Source of the DNA: Bartonella australis AUST/NH1
GTDB taxonomy: Bacteria > Pseudomonadota > Alphaproteobacteria > Rhizobiales > Rhizobiaceae
Length of the DNA stretch: 64,000 bases
NCBI RefSeq assembly: GCF_000341355.1
Contig: NC_020300.1
Location: 1,288,501-1,352,500 of the forward strand
Direction: 5' to 3'
The position numbers and the translations under genes were made by a program. Of the stretch, positions 10,195 through 20,984 are shown in pieces; position 1 is the first letter of the stretch; each line of letters starts with the position of its first letter. The notes under the pieces are model-generated. The model saw only the letters and a list, made by a program, of their open reading frames with translations, had not been told where the DNA came from and searched no databases.

Positions 10195-10268
10195 TGGGGA
10201 ATAGTTTAATGGCAGAACAGCGGACTCTGACTCCGTTAATCTTGGTTCGAATCCAGGTTCCCCAGCCA
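10195..10268 (+). tRNA. tRNA-Gln (CTG)
   Basis: A 74-nt cloverleaf including encoded CCA. The acceptor arms TGGGGAA and TTCCCCA pair, the anticodon loop CTCTGAC sits between CGGA and TCCG, and the T-arm contains GGTTCGAATCC. Anticodon CTG. Confidence 0.95.
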
Positions 10269-11149
10269 AATTTTGATTGAAGCAGCAAACATATAAAATT
10301 TAGATATCTCCGATTTTTCGCTTCTATTAACTCAGTTTTATATTTACTCTTTTTATATTTTCCCTGAGCCTTTGCTCGGTTTATCTGTATCCTTAGTCCG
10401 TTGCTCACGAACTAATTTGGTGTAAGATGATGCTCTATGATCTACATCTAAGCTAAAATATCTACCCACAAAGCTGTAGCTTTTACGTAAATTGGTGTTT
10501 TGAGGTTTAAGCACCCTTTTAGATCTCTATTAACGCGCCTTTAGAAATTGCCAAATTACCGGATTCTTGTTTTCTCCTATTTCAGCTTGGTTTATATGAA
10601 TGATATTTTTGCTGAGCCTCCAGCGTCTGGGCAATAGGCGAAAATATGTTTCAAAGTTAGTGAGTTTTACGGTCCTCCAACCCAAAACAACATAAACATT
10701 CATGATCATCATATTGCAATAGTCACAGATGGAATTTGGAAAAATCACAGTGCTCTTTAAAAGTCCCCTACTGTTTGATCGTCATAATGAAACGAGAAAT
10801 TATAACTTTAGGTGGTGTAGCATTAGCCATCCCAAAAGACACAAACATCGATGATCAGCGCGATTAAATAGCTAGAGCTACATATGAGTGCCACAATAAT
10901 AGAAAACTTAGTTGCCTGATCTCGACGCAGAGCGATTGATCTTAAAAATTCAAATAAGAACTGTCACAAATCAATTGGGTGCTGTTGCTCTTGCCTGCCC
11001 AAAAACCCGAAACGACCACCGGCGACGCAGCGCCTATCGGTTAAATTCCGTAAAAGACGGCACCTACATAAAAATTCCCGCAGCTCAAACACTATTTTTG
11101 GAGTTAATACGGGCTATGCTCATCGATAGTTAATGAGTTAATGCAGCTC
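10269..11149 (+). other. Gene-poor stretch with possible decayed small ORFs
   Basis: No intact gene is seen. Two short phrases about 165 bp apart look related: a 26-codon frame from an ATG at 10787 reads LGGVALAIPKD, and another stretch near 10970-11000 reads LGAVALACPKT. These could be remnants of a duplicated small gene, but no family is recognised. Confidence 0.3.
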
Positions 11150-11445
11150 GCCGAGTATTTAACAAAAAATTTTTCCTCATTCAAGAGGGCAAGAGATGCT
11201 CTCTACAGCGCAGTAAACTTTATCAGGGCTTTTGGCGATGGTGGAATAATAAAGATGCAGGAGATTTTCCTTTAGATTCGTCCCTCCCCTTGCATTTCAC
11301 GAAGTCTCTAATTGAAGATGAAATTGCCGTAAATGCGCGAGCTTTCCACAAGATCGCCTTTCACAGTAATATCAATTATTAGCGCAAAATTCAGAAATGA
11401 AGTGCGTCTAGCACAGCTGCCTTTGGAGGAGGTACTACCATTTCA
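11150..11445 (+). pseudogene. Fragment of an autotransporter beta-barrel
   Basis: The DNA aligns by eye with the 3' end of the intact plus-strand autotransporters. Examples are TTTATCAGGGCTTTTGGCGA (compare 17921-17940) and ATTGAAGATGAAATTGCCGT, with stops and small indels throughout. It corresponds to about the last 95 codons of the barrel. This is a relic of another tandem copy upstream of the intact gene at 11944. Confidence 0.8.
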
Positions 11446-11863
11446 TATGTTTATTTTGATCGAAAAACAGTGCAATATAATATGCTCACTTTAAGCGATC
11501 AAAACTACATATTTACACTTAAAAAGTTCTTTTTTATGAAAAAAATAAAACTTTTCCGCCATTTTAGTTAATTGAGTGAAAACACCTAACACATCATAAT
11601 TTCCGTTCATTGAAAAACAAATTGTATAAAAATTTTTAACGGCAACGTAAAAAAGCAGCCGAGCAATGTGCTTTCCTCGATTTCGTGAAATCCCCAATTG
11701 TGAAAAATACTGTATTAATGCGTAATAATACGCTTCACAGTCATTAGCACAAATTTCGATGATGTTTTAAGCTGCTTTTTTAAGAATGCACACCCCGTTT
11801 TCTGAAGGCATTTTTCCGTATAGCTTTTGCAATTCATAAGCACAATATGTGCTAAATTTTAGC

Positions 11864-11892
11864 TTTACATAAAATACGTAATGAGTTAGTAA
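11864..11892 (+). promoter_or_regulatory. Promoter with operator-like spacer
   Basis: TTTACA (11864-11869) and TAGTAA (11887-11892) are 17 bp apart. The spacer contains AATACGTAATGAGTT (11873-11887), an imperfect version of the palindrome found before the other autotransporter genes. It lies about 50 bp before the start codon. Confidence 0.5.
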
Positions 11893-11943
11893 TTCGCATC
11901 AAAATTTTATTATCAATAAAAAATAAAAACTAGGAGCACGTGC

Positions 11944-14241
11944 ATGTGCAAAAGGGGCGTTTTGTTGCGTACAGTTGCTGGATTTTTATTTTTCTCTGAT
12001 TGCAGTGTCAGCTATGCAAATGGGGGTCAGGTCGTACATCCTATGTTTGAGGTTAAAAATGATACTAAGATCGTGCGCAATTTTAGTATCCGAGACAGAA
12101 ATGGCGGTGTATATGCAAACGGCCAGAATGCAGTGGCCACAATCATAAACGGAGCGATTACTTCGGAATTTTTTGCACTAAATGCGTCAAATGGAGGAAC
12201 CATTGATGCCATGGCAATCGATGCAAAGACGACAATAACTGGTTTGCAAAGCGCAGGCGGTACGATTAACCTTGAAGATTCGACCGTAATTGTTAAAGGC
12301 GATCATAATGCCCGTGCTATTGCTTTCCAAACGCAGAGCCAGCCTTCTCCCGATGGGGTAGTCCCTAAGAATACAGTGATTCTTACGAATACAAAGCTTC
12401 TCGTCGAAGATGGTATCGGCATTATCGGATCCTCTGCAAACAACATAATCAACCTTAAAAATTCGGCGATCCACGCTGATGTTTTATTAAAACATAGAAA
12501 AAATGCGCCTGGGTCTAACCTCACACTCACTGCAGACCGTTCTTTTTTAGAAGGCAGGACGAGACCTGCGAGTGACAGTACAATAGTTTTTAATCTAAAT
12601 AACGGTAGTCAGTGGCTTTTAAAAATCAGTAAAAATGAACCAGATAATGACAAAAACCCCCTGAATTTTGCGCTTTCTTCTATTAAAGAAAGGGCGCAGT
12701 CTAAGGTTTCTGTACTTAATCTCGATGATAGTGCTCTTATTTTCGAAGAACCAAAAGAAGGTTATTATCAAACATTGCATATACACCCTGAAGACCCCGG
12801 TGCCGCAACAGTCTACACTGCAACCGGTAACGCAGAGATTTATTTAAACACTGAATGGCGGGATGCAACCATTTTAGCCGATCAGAAAATTGATCGGCTT
12901 ATGATTAATGGCAATGTTTCAGGTAGTACAACGATTAATGTAAGAGCCATTAAAAAAAGAGAAGAAATAGAAAAAAACGGCCCTGTTTTAGGCCAACAGA
13001 AAATACCTTTTCCACGGAACGCACAAGGTGTTTCGGTTGTCCAAGTTTCTGGGCAAGCAGACGGAAATTCTTTCAAATTAAAACATGGTTATACAACGTT
13101 TGATTATTTGCCTTATAAATATGAACTCAATGCTTACGGGCCAACATCGAGGCACGGTGCGGCTAATGCTGAAGAAAAAGGAGCGGAGCAAACTCTCTCT
13201 TTCCCTCTTAATGAAAGAGATAGGCCTTTTTGGGATTTCCGCTTGCAAAATGCCTATCTTGATTCCGATGCGAAGATAAAAGCTCTCGTGCCACAAGTCG
13301 CCAACTATTTACTCATGCCCAATGCTTTATTCTTCGCCGGTTTCACAGATTTTAGTAATCAGAGTGCCATTTTAGCGAATATGCAAGTAGCTGAACTAGA
13401 AGCAAAAAAAGATAAAAGAGGAAGATTTTTCTTATCTTCATATGGCAGTAAAGCGACTTTATCTTCTGATCGTATTCCATCGCAATACGCTTATGAGGCA
13501 GATGCTCTCTATGCTGCGGTACAAGCAGGCACTGTATTTTCCTTACTAGAAAATCAGGATATTACTGCGCAGCTAGGTTTTGTGGGCACCTATGGCCAAC
13601 TTTCTTTCTCCCCGAAGAATGTGGGGGATTCTAATAAAACCACTCTGAATAAATGGTCATCTACGGTCTATAGCGGTGTAGGGCATAGAAGCGGTTTGTA
13701 TATGGATGCGCTTCTTTCCTACGATGTTGTGAGAGGAAATATTTCTAACGCTCTCGCAGGAAATACGGCAAAGTTGGATGATGGGAAGATGTTGAGGGCC
13801 TCAACCACTATTGGCCAAAAATTGATAACCGATATTGGACGACTGGTATTTGTACCGCAAGCACAGCTCATTTATCAGCGTTTAATGTTGAAGCCTATTT
13901 CAGATGCCGACAATTTCGAAGTTGATATGGGTGATCCTCAACAATGGTTAGTGCGTGTTGGTGGATATGTAACAAAAGATTTTGTCCCTGTTGGAAACGG
14001 TCAAATCCTCTCCTTTTACAGTAAATTGAATTTTATTAAAGCTTTTGGTGATGGAGGAACGATGCGTATCGGTGACGTCTTTTCCTTTGATTCCACTGGA
14101 TCTTCGATTGAAGCAGGGCTTGGTATTAATGCACAGCTGTCTCAGATCGCACTTTATGGTGATTTTAGCTATCGGCGCAAAATTCAAAAATTAGGCGTAT
14201 CCGGAGCCGCTATCTCAGGGGGTATGCGCTATCGTTTTTAA
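11944..14241 (+). CDS. Autotransporter, 765 aa
   Basis: The signal peptide (MCKRGVLLRTVAGFLFFSDCSVSYA) is followed by a compact beta-helix passenger to about residue 440. The conserved linker VPQVANYLLMPNALF is near residue 447, and the C-terminal barrel (about 490-765) ends in GGMRYRF. AGGAG sits about 8 nt before the ATG. The passenger core (NNGSQWLLKISKNE, TLHIHPEDPGAAT, NAEIYLNTEWRD, GVSVVQVSGQADGNSFKL) is homologous to the two following genes. It is the shortest and least repetitive of the three. By family it is an outer-membrane type Va secretion protein; the passenger target is unknown. Confidence 0.93.
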   Translation: MCKRGVLLRTVAGFLFFSDCSVSYANGGQVVHPMFEVKNDTKIVRNFSIRDRNGGVYANGQNAVATIINGAITSEFFALNASNGGTIDAMAIDAKTTITGLQSAGGTINLEDSTVIVKGDHNARAIAFQTQSQPSPDGVVPKNTVILTNTKLLVEDGIGIIGSSANNIINLKNSAIHADVLLKHRKNAPGSNLTLTADRSFLEGRTRPASDSTIVFNLNNGSQWLLKISKNEPDNDKNPLNFALSSIKERAQSKVSVLNLDDSALIFEEPKEGYYQTLHIHPEDPGAATVYTATGNAEIYLNTEWRDATILADQKIDRLMINGNVSGSTTINVRAIKKREEIEKNGPVLGQQKIPFPRNAQGVSVVQVSGQADGNSFKLKHGYTTFDYLPYKYELNAYGPTSRHGAANAEEKGAEQTLSFPLNERDRPFWDFRLQNAYLDSDAKIKALVPQVANYLLMPNALFFAGFTDFSNQSAILANMQVAELEAKKDKRGRFFLSSYGSKATLSSDRIPSQYAYEADALYAAVQAGTVFSLLENQDITAQLGFVGTYGQLSFSPKNVGDSNKTTLNKWSSTVYSGVGHRSGLYMDALLSYDVVRGNISNALAGNTAKLDDGKMLRASTTIGQKLITDIGRLVFVPQAQLIYQRLMLKPISDADNFEVDMGDPQQWLVRVGGYVTKDFVPVGNGQILSFYSKLNFIKAFGDGGTMRIGDVFSFDSTGSSIEAGLGINAQLSQIALYGDFSYRRKIQKLGVSGAAISGGMRYRF

Positions 14242-14300
14242 AAATACTTTAATGTACAGCTTTTAGAGGGCGTAAAAACGGTTATGTAACGTTTTTCGCG

Positions 14301-14329
14301 TTTGCATAAAATACATAATGTATCAAACT
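14301..14329 (+). promoter_or_regulatory. Promoter-like site with palindrome
   Basis: TTTGCA (14301-14306) is followed by the perfect 13-bp palindrome ATACATAATGTAT (14311-14323). The -10 is weak (CAAACT or AAACTA). It matches the other autotransporter upstream sites in position and sequence. Confidence 0.45.
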
Positions 14330-14381
14330 ACCCTCGAAATTTCATTGCAAAGAAAAGAAATGCAAATTAGGAGCATAGGTT

Positions 14382-17300
14382 ATGTGTAGAAAAGACCTTT
14401 TATTATGTACGGCTGCAGGAGTTTTATTTTTCCCTTATTGTGAGTTAGTTTATGCAAATTCGTATAACTCCTCCTCCCCTACGTCACCCGCACCCGAACT
14501 TCCAGAATCTCAACACACTACGAGTGCACAAGCACACACTACGGGGATGCCGCCCTCTATATTATACCCACCCAGCGCTAGTGCTAAAACCCCGTATGCA
14601 ATTACAGTTTCATCAATGCAACCCACAACTATAGATACGCAGCCATATGTGTCGCACATACCAAGTGCTAATCCTGAAAACTCATATCTAATTAAAGTCT
14701 CGCAAACAACAGGAGACGGAGTTACATATCATACTGGGTCCGGAACTTGGTATGGAACAAAATACGAAAGCCTGCAGGGAAGCAGACCTGGAGCCCGATA
14801 TGCATCCGGGTATACGGATGGATATGGATCTGGATACAAAATTGGGTATAGAACTGGGTTTTTGGCCGGATATGGAGCCAGATACGGGGCTGTATATTGT
14901 CCTGCTCTTAGCTCTAAACATGGATCTGGACACAAAAACGTACATGTATATTGCCCCATATCCGGATCTAGATATGGGTCCAAACTTGGGTCTATGTCCG
15001 GGTCCAGTGCCGGTATGTCCGGAACTAGCTTCACGTCTGGGGCCGCATCTGGAGCCGAATCCGACCCATTATATGGGGCTGGACCTAGAGCTTATCACGG
15101 CCCCCACTCTGATCCCATACATGGATATGATGGATATAATGGATATAACGGATTCAATGGGCACAGAGTCAGAAACGGAACCCCATATAGAACTTCATCC
15201 ATGGTTGGGCATGGAGCTGTGAAAGTTACGGCCGTTTCTGGGTATGGAGCTAAATATAAAAGGGAATCCGGGGATAGACTTAATACACAGTATGGACTAC
15301 AGGGAACTATGTATGGGCCGTTTGGAACTAGGTCCGTGCGCTTAAGTGGGATAACTGGAGGCAAATCTAGACTCTCTGGTATGTCTGGGAGCGGATCTGA
15401 TATTCTACCTGATCTATCTGGAAATGGGTCTGTGACTCTGACTGGAATATCAGCAGGTGGTTCTGTAACTTTATCAGGAGTATCTGGTGGTGGATCTGAG
15501 ATCCCACCTGATCTACCTGAAAATGAATCTATAACTCTCCCTGATCTATCTGAGGAAGTGCCTGCGGCTTCGTCACAGGTGCCCGGGGCTGCACCTGTTT
15601 CCTCATCTGTGACCAAATTTGAACCCTCAAGGGCCAGGTCTAGAAGGAGCACCGAAGAATCTCTACCCCTTGAGCCTTCTGTGTCCCCTATATCCTTACC
15701 TGTAACTCTATCTGCGCGGTCCATGCAAAATCCGCAGACCCTATCTTCACGGGAAACTACAATTGTGATGATGCCCGGACAATATGAAGCCGGTGTTATA
15801 CCCCGGCCTAGAACTATAGCTATATCTGGACATCCAGTGCTCAGCGTAAATGGACAGTCTCACTTACCTGTAGAAGCACGCTACATAGTTGGAACCCAAA
15901 ATAATATTTCGAATTCACCTAATCCTTACATCCATAGCGAGCATAATCAGATAATTGCAGACGGGGAGCATGTGAATCTCATTATGCCAAAAGGCTCTAT
16001 TATCTCAGGTTCCTTCGCATTATACGCCATAAACGATGGAAGCATTAATGGTAAGAATGTTAACGGAGTAGTGCAATTTTACGGCTTATTGGTTGAGAAG
16101 GGTCGGATTAATCTCACAGACGCAAACATAACTGTCACAGATGACACGGGCCCTGATTCTGCTGGTATTATCTTCCAGTGGCAAGAGGAACAAAACCTTG
16201 TTGGTGCAATAGCGCCTGTCAGGGACGTAATGCTGACCAACACAAAGGTCTTTGCTGAAAAGACCGCTGGTATCGCCGGCCCTTTTTCAAGTGGTAGTAT
16301 CAATCTCAAAAATTCGCAAATTCGCGCCGACGTTTTATTAAGAGGCACAGGGTTTTACCCCCATGCAGCTCAAAATGAGAACCCTGCTCCTCTTCTTACT
16401 TTAAATGCGGATCACTCTATTTTAGAGGGCGGGTCAAGGCCTTTAGAGGGAAGTAGGACAATTCTCAACCTCAATAATGGTAGTCAATGGATCTTAAAGA
16501 TCAGTAAGAACGAAAAAGTAATGAAAATGGCACCACGTAATAGCGAAGAACAACCTATTTACGAAGTGATTCCTATTGAAACAAGGGCAAAATCGGAGAT
16601 TTCTGCTCTGATGCTCGATAATAGCAGCATCCTTTTCGAAGGTCCCGTAGAAGGTCATTATCAGACGCTATATATAGGAGAGAGCGTTCTAGATACTAAA
16701 CAAGTCTACAAAGCGAACGGTGATGCAAAAATTTCTTTAAACACTGAATGGCGTGGCCCTACTGTAAAAGCTGATCAAAAAATTGACCAACTTCTCATTC
16801 ACGGGGAAGTGTTAGGTAGCACAAAAATTCACGTGAAAGCCGTTAAAGAGAGTGAAAAAACAAGAAGAGATAATCCTGTTTTAAATGAATCTGGGGCTCC
16901 TCTCCCTCCAAATAATACGCGGGGAGTTTCGGTTGTTCAAGTTCTTGGACAAGCGAACGAAGACTCCTTTAAATTAGAAAATGCTTATACGACGTTTGAT
17001 AATTTGCCTTATAAATATGAGCTTAATGCCTACGGCCCGACATCAAAACACGGCGCGGCTGATAAAAAGGGAAATAAATTTAATCAAGAAGGTTCTTCTA
17101 ATCAAAAAGAAGAGCCATTTTGGGATTTCCGCTTGCAAAATGCATATGCTGATCCCAATGCAAAAATCAGAGCTCTCGTGCCGCAAGCTGCCAGCTATTT
17201 GACCTTGCCAAATGCTCTATTCTCATCTGGTCTTACAGATCTGAATCATCAGAGTTCAGTTTTGGCTAATATGCAAATAATGGCACCTGAAATGAGAGAG

Positions 17301-18133
17301 GGCGGAACAAAGGGATTCTTCCTATCCTCCTACGGTGATAAATTAACCATTTCTTCCAAGCGCACACCACTGCAATATGGTTACGATGCTGATGTGCGTT
17401 ATGGAGCGGTACAAACAGGTCTCACCTTCACGGCTTCGGAAGATCAAAATACTACCGTGCATTTGGGTCTTTTGGGCTCTTATGGTCGAATCTTTTTACT
17501 CCAAAAGAGATGGAGGCATCTCGCGAAAGCATAATCGATAAATGGTCGCTCACAGCTTATAGCGGTGTACAGCATCAGAATGGTTTATATATCGATGCTC
17601 TCTTGTCCTACGGTTTGCTGAAGGGGAATATCGCCAATGACATCATCGGAGAAACAGCAAAAATCAATGATGGGAAAGTGTTCAGTGCTTCTGCTACCCT
17701 CGGCCAAAAACTGGGGACCTCTGCAGAAGGATTGATATTTGAGCCGCAAGCACAACTTGTTTATCAGCGCTTGATGTTAAAGACCATTTCGGATGCTGAT
17801 AATTTTGAAGTTGATATGGGACAGCCTCGTCAATGGTTGATGCGGATTGGTGGGCGTTTAACGAAAGATTTTGCCACTATTAAAGAAGACAACACGCTCT
17901 CGTTCTACAGTAAAGTCAACTTTATCAGGGCCTTTGGCGATGGTGGGGTGATAAAGATGGGTGAGAACTTTCCTTCAGATTCTATGGGCTCTTCGATTGA
18001 AGGTGGAATTGGCGTCAATGCGCGGTTTTCTCACAAAATTTCCCTTCATGGGGATGTGAGCTATTGGCGCAAGATTCAGGAAACAGGCATATCTGGTGCA
18101 ACTGTCTCAGGGGGTGTGCAATATCGTTTTTAA
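14382..18133 (+). pseudogene. Large autotransporter split by one-base frameshift in a T tract
   Basis: The first frame (14382-17534) encodes a signal peptide, an unusual Gly/Tyr/Ser-rich low-complexity region (about residues 120-350), the beta-helix core, the linker VPQAASYLTLPNALF (about residue 932) and the first barrel strands. It then runs off-frame into LLQKRWRHLAKA and a stop. The rest of the barrel continues in another frame to 18133, ending GGVQYRF. The near-identical gene at 18417 has six T where this copy has five (near 17492-17496). One added T would restore a protein of about 1250 aa. AGGAG precedes the ATG. It could be phase variation, a recent mutation or a sequence error. As written, the product lacks its membrane anchor. 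Confidence 0.85.
16230..18133 (+). repeat. Long near-identical repeat, copy A
   Basis: About 1.9 kb covering the distal passenger and barrel is nearly identical to 19010-20921 (offset 2787 bp, 2788 after the T tract). Identity is almost complete from about 16594 onward, apart from divergent patches near 16980-17110. This suggests recent duplication or gene conversion. Confidence 0.85.
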
Positions 18134-18416
18134 ATTTTTCCGACTTATTCGCAAAAAAGCTAAATATATTAAATTTTTTGGCTTCGTCCCCCCTCCCCTT
18201 TAAGCTCCTCTCTTTAAGGCTCTATTGTAAGGAAAAAGAGATAAAACGGAGAGACCTTCTTGAGGGAGGAATTGTTTTCAATTTTTTTATTGCGTACCTT
18301 AAAAAAGACAAAGACGCAATGCATTTTGCCCCGCTTTTGGTGAAATATGTAACGGGCTCAATGTCCGCCCTTGAACTTCGCTGTGAAGGAAAAGGAAAAA
18401 ATTAGGAGCGTGCATT

Positions 18417-20921
18417 ATGCAAAGGAGAGATTTTTTATTATGTACGGCCGCGGGAGCTTTATTTTTCTATTTAGGCCCAGTTTGCGCGAGCACTGATGCG
18501 TCTTCCGTGCAAAGTTCGCAAGCCCCGTCTTCGCGGGAAGCCGCGGTTGTGATGGTGCCTGTACCACCAGAAGCTGGCGCTGTACCTGAAACGATGGGCA
18601 GATATGGGAGCCGGGCTCAGGGTCCTCGATCTGATTCTGTGAAAAAATACTCTAAGATCGAGGCCGGAAGGGAAGGTGATGTTTTGACTCTACGGAACGT
18701 TGATGTTTACGATAATTATGCCACTATAAGGGCGCAAGAAGGAAGATCTTTGGCTCTCACTATGATAGGGGGGACCGTTACTTCAGGAGCTATCGCCTTC
18801 TACGCCACTGACGGCGGAAGCATTAAGGGCACAGGGGTCACTGCGGTGGCCAAGTCAGTTGGTTTATTGATGCAGAATAGTCAAATCAGTCTCACAGATT
18901 CAAATATCACCATCACAGATGACGTAGGCTCTGGTTCTGTTGGTATTTCCTTCTTGCGACAACAACCACTAACATCTGCAAAAGAACCGGTGAAACCCAC
19001 GCTTACCAATGAAGTGATGCTGATCAATACAAAGATCTTTGCTGAAAAGGCCGCTGGTATCGCCGGTCCTTTTTCGAGTGGTAGTATCAATCTCAAAAAT
19101 TCGCAAATTCGCGCCGACGTTTTACTGAGAAGCACAGGTTTTTACCCCGAGGAAGCTCAAAATGAGAGCCCTGCTCCTCTTCTTACTTTAAATGCCGATC
19201 ATTCTATTTTAGAGGGCGGGTCAAGGCCTTTAGAGGGAAGTCGGACAATTCTCAACCTCAATAATGGCAGTCAATGGATCTTGAAGATTAGTGAAAATGA
19301 AAAAATGGGAGAAATGGCACCGCGTAACAGCAGAAACCGGCGTATCTACAAGTTGATTCCTATTGAAACAAGGGCAAAATCGGAGATTTCTGCTCTGATG
19401 CTCGATAATAGCAGCATCCTTTTCGAAGGTCCCGTAGAAGGTCATTATCAGACGCTATATATAGGAGAGAGCGTTCTAGATACTAAACAAGTCTACAAAG
19501 CGAACGGTGATGCAAAAATTTCTTTAAACACTGAATGGCGTGGCCCTACTGTAAAAGCTGATCAAAAAATTGACCAACTTCTCATTCACGGGGAAGTGTT
19601 AGGTAGCACAAAAATTCACGTGAAAGCCGTTAAAGAGAGTGAAAAAACAAGAAGAGATAATCCTGTTTTAAATGAATCTGGGGCTCCTCTCCCTCCAAAT
19701 AATACGCGGGGAGTTTCGGTTGTTCAAGTTCTTGGACAAGCGAACGAAGACTCCTTTAAATTAGAAAATGGTTATACAACGCTCGGTGATCTTCCTTATA
19801 AATATGAGCTTAATGCCTACGGCCCGACATCAAAACATGGCGCGGCTGATAAAAAGGAAAATAAATTTAATAAAGGAACTTCTGGTGATCAAAAAGAGGG
19901 GCCATTTTGGGATTTCCGCTTGCAAAATGCATATGCTGATCCCAATGCAAAAATCAGAGCTCTCGTGCCGCAAGCTGCCAGCTATTTGACCTTGCCAAAT
20001 GCTCTATTCTCATCTGGTCTTACAGATCTGAATCATCAGAGTTCAGTTTTGGCTAATATGCAAATAATGGCACCTGAAATGAGAGAGGGCGGAACAAAGG
20101 GATTCTTCCTATCCTCCTACGGTGATAAATTAACCATTTCTTCCAAGCGCACACCACTGCAATATGGTTACGATGCTGATGTGCGTTATGGAGCGGTACA
20201 AACAGGTCTCACCTTCACGGCTTCGGAAGATCAAAATACTACCGTGCATTTGGGTCTTTTGGGCTCTTATGGTCGAATCTTTTTTACTCCAAAAGAGATG
20301 GAGGCATCTCGCGAAAGCATAATCGATAAATGGTCGCTCACAGCTTATAGCGGTGTACAGCATCAGAATGGTTTATATATCGATGCTCTCTTGTCCTACG
20401 GTTTGCTGAAGGGGAATATCGCCAATGACATCATCGGAGAAACAGCAAAAATCAATGATGGGAAAGTGTTCAGTGCTTCTGCTACCCTCGGCCAAAAACT
20501 GGGGACCTCTGCAGAAGGATTGATATTTGAGCCGCAAGCACAACTTGTTTATCAGCGCTTGATGTTAAAGACCATTTCGGATGCTGATAATTTTGAAGTT
20601 GATATGGGACAGCCTCGTCAATGGTTGATGCGGATTGGTGGGCGTTTAACGAAAGATTTTGCCACTATTAAAGAAGACAACACGCTCTCGTTCTACAGTA
20701 AAGTCAACTTTATCAGGGCCTTTGGCGATGGTGGGGTGATAAAGATGGGTGAGAACTTTCCTTCAGATTCTATGGGCTCTTCGATTGAAGGTGGAATTGG
20801 CGTCAATGCGCGGTTTTCTCACAAAATTTCCCTTCATGGGGATGTGAGCTATTGGCGCAAGATTCAGGAAACAGGCATATCTGGTGCAACTGTCTCAGGG
20901 GGTGTGCAATATCGTTTTTAA
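18417..20921 (+). CDS. Autotransporter, 834 aa, near-identical C-terminus to upstream gene
   Basis: The signal peptide (MQRRDFLLCTAAGALFFYLGPVCA) resembles that of the gene at 14382 (MCRKDLLLCTAAGVLFFPYCELVYA). A short unique N-terminal region (about residues 25-110) follows, then a passenger and barrel almost identical to the upstream gene. The linker VPQAASYLTLPNALF is near residue 516, and the barrel ends GGVQYRF. It lacks the long Gly/Tyr/Ser region of its partner. The T tract in the barrel is six long, keeping the frame open. GGAG precedes the ATG at good spacing. The 283-bp upstream spacer shows no clear copy of the shared promoter motif. Confidence 0.93.
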   Translation: MQRRDFLLCTAAGALFFYLGPVCASTDASSVQSSQAPSSREAAVVMVPVPPEAGAVPETMGRYGSRAQGPRSDSVKKYSKIEAGREGDVLTLRNVDVYDNYATIRAQEGRSLALTMIGGTVTSGAIAFYATDGGSIKGTGVTAVAKSVGLLMQNSQISLTDSNITITDDVGSGSVGISFLRQQPLTSAKEPVKPTLTNEVMLINTKIFAEKAAGIAGPFSSGSINLKNSQIRADVLLRSTGFYPEEAQNESPAPLLTLNADHSILEGGSRPLEGSRTILNLNNGSQWILKISENEKMGEMAPRNSRNRRIYKLIPIETRAKSEISALMLDNSSILFEGPVEGHYQTLYIGESVLDTKQVYKANGDAKISLNTEWRGPTVKADQKIDQLLIHGEVLGSTKIHVKAVKESEKTRRDNPVLNESGAPLPPNNTRGVSVVQVLGQANEDSFKLENGYTTLGDLPYKYELNAYGPTSKHGAADKKENKFNKGTSGDQKEGPFWDFRLQNAYADPNAKIRALVPQAASYLTLPNALFSSGLTDLNHQSSVLANMQIMAPEMREGGTKGFFLSSYGDKLTISSKRTPLQYGYDADVRYGAVQTGLTFTASEDQNTTVHLGLLGSYGRIFFTPKEMEASRESIIDKWSLTAYSGVQHQNGLYIDALLSYGLLKGNIANDIIGETAKINDGKVFSASATLGQKLGTSAEGLIFEPQAQLVYQRLMLKTISDADNFEVDMGQPRQWLMRIGGRLTKDFATIKEDNTLSFYSKVNFIRAFGDGGVIKMGENFPSDSMGSSIEGGIGVNARFSHKISLHGDVSYWRKIQETGISGATVSGGVQYRF
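19010..20921 (+). repeat. Long near-identical repeat, copy B
   Basis: Direct-repeat partner of 16230-18133. Together they could recombine and delete or duplicate about 2.8 kb. Confidence 0.85.
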
Positions 20922-20984
20922 ATTTCTAACGAGTGCTAAAAATAAATCCGTTATCTCTTGCGTTTCGCCTTTGGGCGGGGCGCG

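Noticed and set aside
15095..15724. Minus-strand 209-codon frame and plus-strand 156-codon frame
   Set aside because: By-products of low-complexity repeats in the autotransporter gene; no starts or families.
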